Of a stretch of 64,000 nt of DNA, positions 33,549 through 42,966 are shown one piece after another. Source of the DNA: Stigmatella ashevillena (GTDB lineage: Bacteria > Myxococcota > Myxococcia > Myxococcales > Myxococcaceae). A program made the translations under genes and the position numbers. The number at the start of each line of letters is the position of its first letter. Within the stretch, counting starts at the first letter, position 1. The notes beneath the pieces are model-generated. The model saw only the letters and a program-made list of their open reading frames with translations. It searched no databases and was not told the DNA's origin. The stretch spans positions 5,512,425-5,576,424 of the forward strand of contig NZ_JAQNDM010000002.1 in assembly GCF_028368975.1 (NCBI RefSeq). Direction: 5' to 3'.

Positions 33549-34460
33549 CTACAGCTTCACCCTGGGAACGAACAGACAGCGGCTCCCGTCCTCGTTGCAC
33601 ACCCGCAGCGAGTGCGGCGCCTGTAGCCACTCTTTCGGCTCTCGCTTGGGCATCTCGACTTCTACGGCCACGCTCACCGCGCCCCCTGGGGGGATGGTTG
33701 CCTGTACGGGGAGCACCGCGCGAGCGCGGCGCGGCGCCCCTCCCGCTGCGGGCGTGACTTCGGCCCACGCGGGAACCCACGGCGCCCCGGTGTTGCTCAC
33801 CTCCAGCAGAACCACGCTCCATGTTGCCGCGCCCAGTCCCTTGCACCGCACGGGGCGAAGCTCGCCCGTTAGCTCGAAGCACTCGGTCCAGAAGTCCTGA
33901 GCCGTCATGCCGTCCTTGTCCACGAGTCCCGCGAGCGCCACGGCTGCGGGGCTCACCACGGGGGGGCGTGCCTTCAACGCTTCCAGTTCCTTGGCTTGGG
34001 CTTCGCAACGCTCGCGCGTGGTGGACAACTCCACCCGGCACGCCTCGACGGTTTGCTGCGGGCGGCTCACGTTCACCACCGCATCCACCTTGCCCGGCTG
34101 CCCGGTGAGCAGGAACACGACGCTTGAAGGGAAGCCCTCGCGGTAGGTGAACTTCAGTGCCAACCGTTCACCGGGCGCGAGCGGCGCCGCGAGCGCAAGC
34201 GTAATGCCCTGATCAGAGGGATCCACCCGAGCGAAGCGGGCGCGGCCTTCCACCTCGACGGATTCACGGATGATCGGCGCGTCCAGGACGATGAAGGTGA
34301 AGGTTCCAGGCGCGAGGTAGAGCAACGGCGGCTCGCCCGCTTTGCCCGTGAGCACGACAGAGCGCGGAGCCGAGAGCGCTGCGGGCGCGGGCTGTGCCGT
34401 CGCGGTCAGGCTCACCAGCAGGGAGGCGAGAGCAAAAGGCGGGGTGAAGAGTCGGAGCAA
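33549..34460 (-). CDS. DUF2381 family exported protein (element B)
   Basis: A 303-residue paralogue of the element A DUF2381 protein with the same layout: signal peptide (ALASLLVSLTATAQPAPA), beta-rich N-terminal half (RSVVLTGKAGEPPLLYLAPG), a short coiled coil (CRVELSTTRERCEAQAKELE) and a C-terminal domain ending LFVPRVKL. TTG start preceded by GGGAGG. First gene of the minus-strand run; 23 bp separate it from the kinase. Confidence 0.87.
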   Translation of the reverse strand: MLRLFTPPFALASLLVSLTATAQPAPAALSAPRSVVLTGKAGEPPLLYLAPGTFTFIVLDAPIIRESVEVEGRARFARVDPSDQGITLALAAPLAPGERLALKFTYREGFPSSVVFLLTGQPGKVDAVVNVSRPQQTVEACRVELSTTRERCEAQAKELEALKARPPVVSPAAVALAGLVDKDGMTAQDFWTECFELTGELRPVRCKGLGAATWSVVLLEVSNTGAPWVPAWAEVTPAAGGAPRRARAVLPVQATIPPGGAVSVAVEVEMPKREPKEWLQAPHSLRVCNEDGSRCLFVPRVKL

Positions 34461-34463
34461 GAC

Positions 34464-34488
34464 GGGGGAACCTCCCGGGTAGGTCCCC
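34464..34488. promoter_or_regulatory. Imperfect palindrome at the DUF2381 start (B)
   Basis: GGGGAACCT and AGGTCCCC flank CCCGGGT just before the TTG start, in the same position as the perfect palindrome of element A. Upstream the block CTGACTTCGACGCGGG (minus strand) is also conserved, so the promoter is probably within 34490-34540. Confidence 0.5.
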
Positions 34489-34689
34489 AGACTAGCAGAC
34501 GCGGGACGGCGCCCGCGTCGAAGTCAGGCGCCCTTTGCTGCGGGCTCCCGCCGCCTTTCCGTGAGCCCTTCACTGGGCCCACCACGCGCCACGCTTCCCA
34601 GCGCTGCGGGCTGCGGCCCCCTGCGAAAAAATTAGCCGCCCGCACTCGAGCCCGGAGCCCATCAAAAATTTAGCGCGCCTTGACGGGGA

Positions 34690-35120
34690 GAGCGTTCGCG
34701 CCGTTTCACGCGCCCTTTTCGCACCGGTTCACGCGCCCTTTTCGCGCCGTTTCACGCGCCCTTTTGCGCCGCGCCTCGTGCCATTCCGCGCGCCATTTCT
34801 CGGAGCCGTCTGCGCGCGCTCACGGCGCCACCGCGCGCACTCCCGAGGCCCAAGGCTCGCCCCGCGTGCGTGGGCGCTCGACAACTCCAGCAAGCGAGCC
34901 TCGATCCGCCGCTGCGCGCTGGCTTCGGAAGCGCTTTGGATTTGCGCCCGCGCGCCATTTCTCGCGCCGTTTCGAGCGCCACCCCTCGCGCCGTTTCGCG
35001 GGCCCGTGGCGGCCATCGGGCGCGCCATTCTCGGCAAGGCCCGGCGCGGGCCAGAAGGCACAGCCGCGCGGCGCCTAGAGATCATTCCGCGTGGGCCGCC
35101 GCGGGCCCGCGAATTTGCGC
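34690..35120. repeat. 23-bp TTTT-containing repeats upstream of DUF2381
   Basis: Three tandem copies of a 23-bp unit GCGCCGTTTCACGCGCCCTT + TTC lie at about 34695-34770, with scattered further copies (CGCGCCGTTTCGAGCGCC near 34968 and CGCGCCGTTTCGCGGGCC near 34989). No gene is seen between DUF2381 and array B2. Unlike the neighbouring array these contain T-runs. Confidence 0.6.
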
Positions 35121-35124
35121 CCGC

Positions 35125-37660
35125 GGTGAGCCTGGAGGTGCGCGGGGCTGCACCGGCCCAGTTCCCCATGTTCGACGGGGCGCGCGCTGCATCGGCCCAG
35201 CAGGCGAGCCTGGAGCCGCGCAAGGCTGCACCGGTCCAGCTCCCGTGTCCGACGTGGCGCGCGCGGGCGCAGCAGGCGAGCCTCGACGCGGGCCCAGCTC
35301 CCGTGTCCGACGGGGCGCGCGGGCCCAGCAGGCGAGTCTCGACGCGGGCCCAGCTCCCGTGTCCGACGGGGCGCGCGCGCCCAGCAGGTGAGCCTCGACG
35401 CGGGCCCAGCTCCCGTGTCCGACGGGGCGCGCGCTGCACCGGCCCAGCAGGCGAGCCTGGAGCCGCGCAGGCTGCACCGGCCCAGCTCCCCGTGTCCGAG
35501 GTGGCGCGCGCCAGCAGGCCCGGCTCGACGCGGCCCAGCTCCCGTGTCCGACGGGGCGCGCGCGGGCCCAGCAGGCGAGCCTCGACGTGGGCCCAGCTCC
35601 CGTGTCCGACGTGGCGCGCGCGCGGGCCCAGCAGGCCCGGCTCGACGCGGGCCCAGCTCCCGTGTCCGACGGGGCGCGCGCGCGGGCCCAGCAGGCCCGC
35701 CTCGACGCGGGCCCAGCTCCCCGTGTCCGACGTGGCGCGCGCGCGGGCCCAGCAGGCCCGGCTCGACGCGGGCCCAGCTCCCGTGTCCGACGGGGCGCGC
35801 GCGCGGGCCCAGCAGGTGAGCCTCGACGCGGGCCCAGCTCCCGTGTCCGACGGGGCGCGCGCGCCAGCAGGCCCGGCTCGACGCGGCCCAGCTCCCGTGT
35901 CCGTGTCCGACGGGGCGCGCGCTGCACCGGCCCAGCAGGTGAGCCTCGACGCGGGCCCAGCTCCCCGTGTCCGACGGGGCGCGCGCGCGCCCAGCAGGCG
36001 AGCCTCGACGTGGGCCCAGCTCCCGTGTCCGACGGGGGGCGCGCGCGGGCGCAGCAGGCGAGCCTCGACGTGGGCCCAGCTCCCCGTGTCCGACGGGGGG
36101 CGCGCGCGGGCGCAGCAGGCGAGCCTCGACGTGGGCCCAGCTCCCCGTGTCCGACGGGGCGCGCGCTGCACCGGCCCCAGCAGGCGAGCCTCGACGTGGG
36201 CCCAGCTCCCGTGTCCGACGGGGCGGGGCGCGCTGCACCGGCCCAGCAGGCCCGCCTCGACGCGGGCCCAGCTCCCGTGTCCGTGTCTGACGGGGCGCGC
36301 GCGCCAAGCAGGCGAGCCTCGACGCGGGCCCAGCTCCCGTGTCCGACGGGGCGCGCTGCACCGGCCCCAGCAGGCGAGCCTCGACGCGGGCCCAGCTCCC
36401 GAGTCCGACGGGGGCGCGCTGCACCGGCCCCAGCAGGCGAGCCTCGACGCGGGCCCAGCTCCCCATGTCCGACGGGGCGCGCGGGCGCAGCAGGCGAGCC
36501 TCGACGTGGGCCCCAGCTCCCGTGTCCGACGGGGCGCGCGGGCGCAGCAGGCGAGCCTCGACGTGGGCCCCAGCTCCCCATGTCCGACGGGGCGCGCGCG
36601 CGGGCCCAGCAGGCGCGCCTCGACGTGGGGCCCAGCTCCCCGTGTCCGAGGTGGCGCGCGGGCGCACCAGGCGAGCCTCGACGCGGGCCCAGCTCCCGTG
36701 TCCGACGCGGCCCGTGTCCGACGCGGCGCGCCCTGCACCGGCCTAGCAGGCCCGCCTGGAGCCGCGAGAGCTGCACCGCGCCCAGCTCCCCGTGTGCGAC
36801 GGGGCGCGCGCTGCACGGGCCCAGCAGGCCCGCCTGGAGGCGCGCGGGGCTGCACCGCGCCCAGCTCCCCATGTCCGACGGGGCGCGCTGCACCGGCCCA
36901 GCAGGCCCGCCTGGAGGCGCGCGGGGCTGCACCGGCCCAGCTCCCCATGTCCGACGGGGCGCGCGCTGTGCGGGCCCAGCAGGCCCGCCTGGAGGCGCGC
37001 GGGGCTGCACCGGCCCAGCTCCCCGTGTCCGACGGGGCGCGCTGCACCGGCCCAGCAGGCGAGCCTGGAGCTGCGCAGGCTGCACCGGCCCAGCTCCCGT
37101 GTCCGACGGGGCGCGCGCTGCACCGGCCCAGCAGGCGAGCCTGGAGCCGCGCAAGGCTGCACCGGTCCAGCTCCCGTGTCCGACGTGGCGCGCGCGCGGG
37201 CCCAGCAGGCCCGCCTGGAGGCGCGCGGGCTGCACCGGCCCAGCTCCCGTGTCTGACGTGGCGCGCGCGGGCCCAGCAGGCGAGCCTCGACGCGGGGCCC
37301 AGCTCCCGTGTCCGACGGGGCGCGCGCGCCCAGCAGGTGAGCCTCGACGCGGGGCCCAGCTCCCGTGTCCGACGTGGCGCGCGCGCGGGCCCAGCAGGTG
37401 AGCCTCGACGCGGGCCCAGCTCCCCACGTCCATGTCCGACTTGGCGCGCGCGGCACCGGCCCAGCAGGCGAGCCTGGAGGCGCGCGGGGCTGCACCGGCC
37501 CAGCTCCCGTGTCTGACGTGGCGCGCGCCGCACCGGCCCAGCAGGCGAGACTCGACGCGGGCCCAACTCCCCACGTCCATGTCCGACTTGGCGCGCGCGG
37601 GCCCAGCAGGTGAGCCTGGAGGCGCGCGCCCCATGCGCCCAGTTCCACCTGTCCGATGCG
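35125..37660. repeat. Giant GC-rich repeat array B2 (about 38 units)
   Basis: About 38 units, counted by their (CC)CAGCAGG(C/T) core. The middle is made of short units of 57-60 bp (CTCGACGCGGGCCCAGCTCC, CGTGTCCGACGGGGCGCGCG) and the edges of long units of 70-78 bp with an extra GGCTGCACCGG block. Units differ by 1-2 base indels (CTCCC vs CTCCCC, CGGCCCAG vs CGGCCCCAG), so no frame is conserved although stops are rare in such GC-rich DNA. It ends about 20 bp from the immunity gene stop codon. Confidence 0.92.
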
Positions 37661-37684
37661 GGGCTTCGCCTCTCCGAGCCCGGA

Positions 37685-38248
37685 CTAGACCTCCTCGAAC
37701 CTCGTGCCTGTGGCGCCCATGCCCTCCAAGGCGTCCTTGATCTCCCCCGAGATGATCAGCGGGACTATCCACCCCTCGCAACGGAAGACCTTGGCGCTGC
37801 CCGCCTTGGCCTTGTCGATACGCATGTCACGCACGGAGGCATAGCGACCGACCTGATGGGGGGCTCCGTCTTCGTGAGTCCAGAGCCGGATCCGGGATGC
37901 TCTTTCGTCGATACAGCGGATGATGCGCGTGGCCACGAGGATGAGGTACTGATCAGGCTGACCCTCCACGTCCACGGGGATCAGTTGCACGTCGTCTGGG
38001 GCCAGTTCCGCGAACATGGACGCGACCCGGACATGGACTACCGGAGCGCCGATGCCCGCTAGAGTGAAATCCAGTGGCTTGCCCGCGATCTCGATGGGGA
38101 ATTTTAAGCGATCCGCAATGTGGACGGGTTTCCCGTACATGAACTGTCGGTCGTCCACCTGCTGACCGTGACTGTCCGTTGGCACGTCGAGGTGCCAGCG
38201 GTGCGGGACATTCACATCGTCGGCAAGCTCAAAGAAACGCTTGGGCAT
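37685..38248 (-). CDS. Imm11-type immunity protein
   Basis: A 187-residue protein of the pattern found in Imm11 (MXAN_0049-type, formerly DUF1629) immunity proteins: PKRFFELADDVNVPHRWHLD, then GKPVHIADRLKFPIEIAG, KPLDFTLAGIGAPVVH and a C-terminal LIISGEIKDALEG. It is cytoplasmic, with no signal peptide. It follows the SitA-like toxin gene by 19 bp on the same strand, the usual order of toxin then immunity, and should neutralise that nuclease in self and sibling cells. Confidence 0.75.
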   Translation of the reverse strand: MPKRFFELADDVNVPHRWHLDVPTDSHGQQVDDRQFMYGKPVHIADRLKFPIEIAGKPLDFTLAGIGAPVVHVRVASMFAELAPDDVQLIPVDVEGQPDQYLILVATRIIRCIDERASRIRLWTHEDGAPHQVGRYASVRDMRIDKAKAGSAKVFRCEGWIVPLIISGEIKDALEGMGATGTRFEEV

Positions 38249-38267
38249 GTGGCTTCATCTAGCGCGG

Positions 38268-39626
38268 TTACTGCTGGGTGACGAGTCGGTTCAGTTCGGT
38301 TCCCGGGGTGGCGATTTCCTTCGCCAGAGCCTTAAGGGCCCGCGTCAGTCCCTCGCGGCACTCCATGACGCTCCGACAGTTCACCGTTGCGTCGAGAAGT
38401 TCCTTGTGGACGATCTGGTGATACCGCTCGGGGTGCGGCCCATAATGCCCCTTGAGCGGCATCTTGTTCGCCGGATCCTCCATCGACATTCCCGCCTTGG
38501 CGAAGATCTTCCGGAACCTCGGTGTCCACGGGCCTCCGCGTTTGGTGTCCTTGTCGTTGCAGACGGTGGCGATGTGGTGCTTCTCGATGCAGGGGCTCGT
38601 GCCGCCACTGCCACTGGCCCCCATCGTCATCGCGGTGGCGGCCACCGTCACGCTCACGCCCTCGGCACTGAGCGCGATCTGCTCCACCGAGCCCAACGCG
38701 GCCAGCGAGATTTTCGCGGTGCCATCGGCCTGCACGGCCACCTGCGCCGAGCCGGGTAGCGTCGGCACCTTCGCCGCGAACAACTGCGCCGTCGAGCCAA
38801 TGGCCGCCATCAGCAGCATGGTGAATGCGCGGGCTGCCTCTCGCCCGATGATCTTTCCGAAACGCTCGCCCGCATCGCGGATCTGCTCGAAGGTAGTGGC
38901 CACCTTCACCTCGTCCATCAACCGGCTCCAGCCGTTCACGAGGTTGATCAGCGTGTCCACGCCGACATACAGAATCAGCCCCAGGCCGATCACCGCCACC
39001 AGCGCCGGAGCCACCGGGTTGATCGCCATGATCAGCAGCATGGACCCCAACGTCCAAAGGACGGTGCTGATGAGCGCGCGGACTTCCAGCATCTCCCCGA
39101 GCGCCTTCTTCATCTCGTCAATGACGGGGCTCTTGCTCAGGGCCAGCGCCCAGATGTAGCGCCCGTGCATGTCCAGGTAGCGCCCTTCCACCAGCGCGCC
39201 CCCGAGACAGTCGCCGTGGAAGTTGTAAACGCGCTGGCACCAGACCCGATAGCGCTCCGCAGTCTCCAGGTCGTCTTTCGTCAACGTCCCTTCCAGGGGC
39301 TCGCCCGGCCCCATCGGCACCAGCTTTTTGTCTCTTGGCAGGTAGAGGTAGTTGCCGAACTGCGGGTCCATCTGAAACATCTTCTCCACCGTCTGACGTG
39401 GCGTACCTGACAGCCGCACCTCGCGCGCAAGGCGCCTCATGGCCTGCTGGAACTCCTCTTTGTCCACCACGACGAGTTGCAACTCAGCCGTGCGGGGAAT
39501 GTGGACGACGGCTTTGCCTTGGCCGGTGTCCTCCACGTGGGGGACCTTCGGGACGCTGGCGCAGCCAACGAGGAACGCGAGGACAAGCGCGCTGATCCTT
39601 CTCCACGGAATTCGCCTCAGACTCAT
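38268..39626 (-). CDS. SitA-like lipoprotein toxin with AHH nuclease domain
   Basis: A 452-residue lipoprotein: signal peptide with lipobox LVGC (about residue 21). The middle carries hydrophobic helices (TVLWTLGSMLLIMAINPVAP, VIGLGLILYVGVDTLINLV, AARAFTMLLMAAIGST). The C-terminal toxin domain starts EKHHIATVCNDKD and continues GGPWTPRFRKIFAKAGMSM, PANKMPLKGHYGPHPERYHQ, the pattern of Tox-AHH nucleases. SitA lipoproteins of myxobacteria are passed between kin by TraAB-dependent outer-membrane exchange and kill recipients lacking the matching immunity. The gene sits between arrays B2 and B3 with its own 230-bp upstream region. Confidence 0.82.
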   Translation of the reverse strand: MSLRRIPWRRISALVLAFLVGCASVPKVPHVEDTGQGKAVVHIPRTAELQLVVVDKEEFQQAMRRLAREVRLSGTPRQTVEKMFQMDPQFGNYLYLPRDKKLVPMGPGEPLEGTLTKDDLETAERYRVWCQRVYNFHGDCLGGALVEGRYLDMHGRYIWALALSKSPVIDEMKKALGEMLEVRALISTVLWTLGSMLLIMAINPVAPALVAVIGLGLILYVGVDTLINLVNGWSRLMDEVKVATTFEQIRDAGERFGKIIGREAARAFTMLLMAAIGSTAQLFAAKVPTLPGSAQVAVQADGTAKISLAALGSVEQIALSAEGVSVTVAATAMTMGASGSGGTSPCIEKHHIATVCNDKDTKRGGPWTPRFRKIFAKAGMSMEDPANKMPLKGHYGPHPERYHQIVHKELLDATVNCRSVMECREGLTRALKALAKEIATPGTELNRLVTQQ

Positions 39627-39854
39627 GTGTCACTCCGTCATGCGAGGAGGGGGGGAAGGTTAGAGGGCTGCTAAGGGGAAGAGGAGGAGCCGCCGGGTGA
39701 CCCCTGTCCGTCACCCTTGCACGCCCTGCGGGGGAGGCTCTCGCCCGACGCTGACGCTTGGAGGCTCACCACGTCCGCGCCCCTCCCGAGGTCACACCGT
39801 GCCGCTGTGCCTGTCTGGCCTGCTTGGTCGCTCGCCACTCCCTGTGTCCGACGT

Positions 39855-41100
39855 GCGTGCATGCACGCACCACGAGCCCAGCAGGCGAGCCTGGAGCCGC
39901 GAGGGCCGCACGCGGCCAGCTTCCCAGTGTCCAACGTGGCGCGCGCTGCACCGGCCCAGCAGGCCCACCTCGACGGGCGCGAGGGCTGCACCGGGCCCAG
40001 CTCTCCGTGTCCGACGCGCGCGCACGCTCCACGGGCTCAGCAGGCCCGCCTCGACGCGCGGGGCTGCACCGGGCCCAGTTCCCCGTGTCCGACGCGGCAA
40101 CGCGCTGCACGGGCCCAGCAGGGCCGCCTGGAGGCGCGGGGCTGCACCGGCCCCAACTCCCCGTGTCCGACGTGGCGCGCGCGCGGGCCCAGCAGGCCCA
40201 CCTCGACGCGGGCCCAGTTCCCCATGTCCGTGTCCGACGCGGCGCGCGCGCGGGCCCAGCAGGCCCACCTCGACGGGCCCAGCTTCCCGTGTCCGAGTGG
40301 CGCGCGCTGCACCGGCCCAGCAGGCCCACCTCGACGGGCGCGAGGGCTGCACCGGGCCCAGCTCTCCGTGTCCGACGCGCGCGCACGCTCCACGGGCTCA
40401 GCAGGCCCGCCTCGACGCGCGGGGCTGCACCGGGCCCAGTTCCCCGTGTCCGACGCGGCAACGCGCTGCACGGGCCCAGCAGGGCCACCTGGAGGCGCGG
40501 GGCTGCACCGGCCCCAGCTCCCCGTGTCCGACGTGGCGCGCGCGCGGGCCCAGCAGGCCCACCTCGACGCGGGCCCAGCTCCCCGTGTCCGTGTCCGACG
40601 CGGCGCGCGCGCGGGCCCAGCAGGCCCACCTCGACACGGGCCCAGCTTCCCGTGTCCGAGTGGCGCGCGCTCTCGACGTGGACCCAACTCCCCGTGTCCG
40701 ACTGTCGCGCGCGCTGCACCGGCCTAGCAGGCGAGCCTGGAGGCGCGCGGGGGCTGCACCGGGCCCAGCTCCCCGTGTCCGACGTGGCGCGCGGGCCAGC
40801 AGGCGAGCCTGGAGGCGCGCGGCGCTGCACCGGCCCAGCTCCCGTGTCTGACGTGGCGCGCGAGGGCCCAGCAGGCGAGCCTCGACGCGGGCCCAGCTCC
40901 CCGTGTCCGACGTGGCGCGTGCTGTACCGGCCCAGCAGGCGAGCCTCGACGCGGGCCCACCTCCCCGCCGTGTCCGTGTCCGACGTGGCGCGTGCCGCAC
41001 CGGCCTAGCAGGCGAACCTGTAGCCGCGCGGGGCTGCGCGGGCCCAGTTCCCTATGTCCGACGCGGCGCGCGCTGTACGGGCCCAGCAGGCAAGGCACGA
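39855..41100. repeat. GC-rich repeat array B3 (about 17 units) with a 361-bp duplication
   Basis: About 17 units of the B2 type, again of mixed 57-78 bp length, beginning about 230 bp upstream of the SitA-like gene. A block of at least 320 bp recurs with a 361-bp offset (about 39950-40310 and 40311-40671) almost unchanged, including rare variants such as GGCAACGCGCTGCACGGG. This shows recent segmental expansion. Confidence 0.9.
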
Positions 41101-41127
41101 CGCGCGCGCCGTTCGTGGGCCCGCAAG

Positions 41128-41262
41128 CGGTGGGGCCGGTGGTGGGGCCGGTGGTGGGGCCGGTGGTGGGCCGGTGGTGGGCCGGTGGTGGGCCCGTGGC
41201 ACCGGCCGTGGCACCGGCCGTGGCACCGGCCGTGGCACCGGTGGCACCGGCCGTGGCACCGG
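41128..41262. repeat. 12-bp tandem repeats B4
   Basis: Two abutting simple arrays: about five GGTGGTGGGGCC-type units and then about five CCGTGGCACCGG units. Element A has three related CGTGGCGCCGGG units at the same point (20440-20475). Confidence 0.85.
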
Positions 41263-41359
41263 GCCGTGCCCCGTCTCAGTCCCGTAGCAGCTCCGTTCTC
41301 AGCCGCGTCTCCGCTACACGCCGCATCAGCGCGCCAACCCCGCAGCGCTCACTCCGTCC

Positions 41360-42427
41360 GCCCGCCTGCAAGTGCCCTTGGTTGCCCGGCTGCACGCTTG
41401 CCGATCAGCGCTCACGCTTCGCCCGTCGTCTAGACACGGGCCTTTGCGCTGTGTCACTTCTGCGCTTGGAAGTTCCGGGGCAGTTTGGTTAGGCGAGTTT
41501 GCAAGGGCGGGATAGGGCGATGGGTGGGAAAAACTCCCAGGAGGGGCAACCCTCCATGTGCGGCGCAGTCGTGCGCCGTTGGTTGGCCGGTAGCAGCGGC
41601 GTAACGAACGCCAGCAACACCGGCGACAACACCGGAAGAAACACCGGCAGCAACGCCAGGAACGCCAGCAGAAGCGCCAGGAGCAACACCAGAGCGCGCC
41701 GTTCGCTACTCCTAGAGGAGCCGCTAGAGGTTCCAGACGGCGCTGCGCGTCCGCGCGTGCTCTCTGTCTCTCGGCTCCGCTGCGTCTGTGCCGGACTGGC
41801 AAGCGTGAAGCCTGCCCGCTGTGCTGGCGGGCTCCGCACACCGGAGCCGCCCACGTCCAATGCAACCGTGCTCAACGGGCCCAGCAGTCACGCCTCGACG
41901 GTGCCCGCCTCGCTCGCGTGCTCCACCGCGCCGCGCGTTCGTCCGTGTTCGTCCGCAAAGCTCCGCATTCGTCTGGATCCGTCGTGGTGGTGTCAAAAGA
42001 GTCCAAATAAGTCCAACTATGCCTACTCCCCAACCGCACTGGGTTTCGGCACCTTGGGCGGCATGAGTCACGCCACACCAGCAGCCCGACAACGCACGCA
42101 CCGGGCACCTCCGCTTCCCACCGGGAAGGGGCGCGCGCGTACCTGTCCAAACCTGCCCAGTGATGCCCAACGATGCCCAGCGCGGCCCGTCGCGTTGCCC
42201 GTGCTCGGGAGGCTGCGAGACAATCTCTCCCGTGCAGTGAGTGGACTTCATACAAGGCACGGCGGCTGCCCCCAGTACGGGAGGCGGCTCGACGTGGCCA
42301 GCACCCGCAGCGCAACGCTTCTCCGTGCCCCCGGAGTGCGCGCGGCTGGCCCCTCACGGCATGGCGCCGCGCGTGCTGGAGACAGCCGCGCGCCGTCCCA
42401 CCTTCAGCAGTCGGGAGAGTTGCAACC
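41360..42427. other. Conserved non-coding leader of element B
   Basis: The counterpart of 20570-21720. Shared blocks include ACGCTTGCCGATC, the double hairpin, GGCGGCATGAGTCACGCCAC (about 42058), CGAGACAATCTCTCCCGTGC (about 42217) and GGCGGCTCGACGTGG. Several open frames cross it, but none keeps its frame between the two elements over a useful length except a short minus-strand stretch (APHMEGCPSWE), so I leave it as non-coding. Confidence 0.6.
41540..41578. other. Double hairpin motif, copy 2
   Basis: GGAGGG-GCAA-CCCTCC (41540-41555) and CGGCGCA-GTCG-TGCGCCG (41561-41578), separated by ATGTG as in copy 1. Only a loop base differs from copy 1; both stems are unchanged. Confidence 0.65.
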
Positions 42428-42823
42428 GTGAAGGGGCAAGGCGAGGAACAGAACGAACTTCTGCGGGCCATCTACGAGGAGCTGCGGGGGCTGCGCGAGT
42501 CCGTCAACCACATCCACACGAAGATCAGCCACGGGCCGCCAGCTCAAGCGGCGCGCGGGCGGGGTGTCTCCATGAAGGAAGCGCAAGCCATGCTGGGCTG
42601 CGGGCGCTCCCGCATCTTCGAGTTGTTGAGGAGCGGAGCACTACGACGCGGGCCCAAGGTCGGCAAAGCCGCGATGATCTGCGCCAAGAGTCTAGAGGCA
42701 CTTCTAGAGCGCGTGGACCGCGAGCCAGAAACGCCCAGGCTCAAGCGGCGCCCCGCCCGGCGCGATACCGGGCGGGGGGAGAGTGAGAGCGCGGCGATCC
42801 TCAAGCTGATTCGGCAAGCCTGA
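42428..42823 (+). CDS. HTH DNA-binding protein of element B
   Basis: A 131-residue protein: an N-terminal helix (EEQNELLRAIYEELRGLRES, coiled-coil-like), then an excisionase/HTH_17-type domain MKEAQAMLGCGRSRIFELLR, GALRRGPKVGKAAMICAKSL, and a basic tail ending AAILKLIRQA. It occupies the place of the element A excisionase-type gene. The GTG at 42428 follows GGGAGAG. The sequence of its last 28 codons is duplicated at 44170-44260. Confidence 0.75.
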   Translation: MKGQGEEQNELLRAIYEELRGLRESVNHIHTKISHGPPAQAARGRGVSMKEAQAMLGCGRSRIFELLRSGALRRGPKVGKAAMICAKSLEALLERVDREPETPRLKRRPARRDTGRGESESAAILKLIRQA

Positions 42824-42828
42824 GCGCA
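42738..42828 (+). repeat. Direct repeat flanking the ParA insertion (left copy)
   Basis: About 90 bp at the end of the HTH gene (with GATACCGGGC and GCGATCCTCAAGCTGATTCG) recur at 44170-44260 with roughly 85% identity. The two copies bracket the ParA-like gene. Confidence 0.8.
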
Positions 42829-42836
42829 TGGCAAGG

Positions 42837-42892
42837 CTGTTCGGAAAGGCCGGGGCTTTTCAGGCCTTTAAAACCCTGGCATTCCCGAACAG
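42837..42892. other. Nested stem-loop downstream of the HTH gene
   Basis: The outer stem is CTGTTCGG (42837-42844) with CCGAACAG (42885-42892). The inner stem is AAAGGCC (42845-42851) with GGCCTTT (42863-42869), coaxial on its 5' side. Both are perfect. It may terminate the HTH and ParA transcripts, which converge here, or mark the end of the inserted segment. Confidence 0.5.
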
Positions 42893-42966
42893 TGAGCCAG
42901 CGAGAACTGCCAACTGGGGCGGACTGCGCCTGCTCTGCTCGGTTGCTTGCTGCGGCTCAACACCAT

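Noticed and set aside
35125-37660. CRISPR array
   Set aside because: Units are contiguous and nearly identical along their length, with no unique spacers and no cas genes.
34729-37781. Open frames of 900 or more residues on both strands across array B2
   Set aside because: They exist only because the repeats are almost free of A/T-rich stops. Unit-to-unit 1-2 bp indels change frame, and composition is Ala/Pro/Arg in every frame.
39697-41008. Long open frames across array B3
   Set aside because: Same reason as for B2; no start with a ribosome site and no conserved frame.
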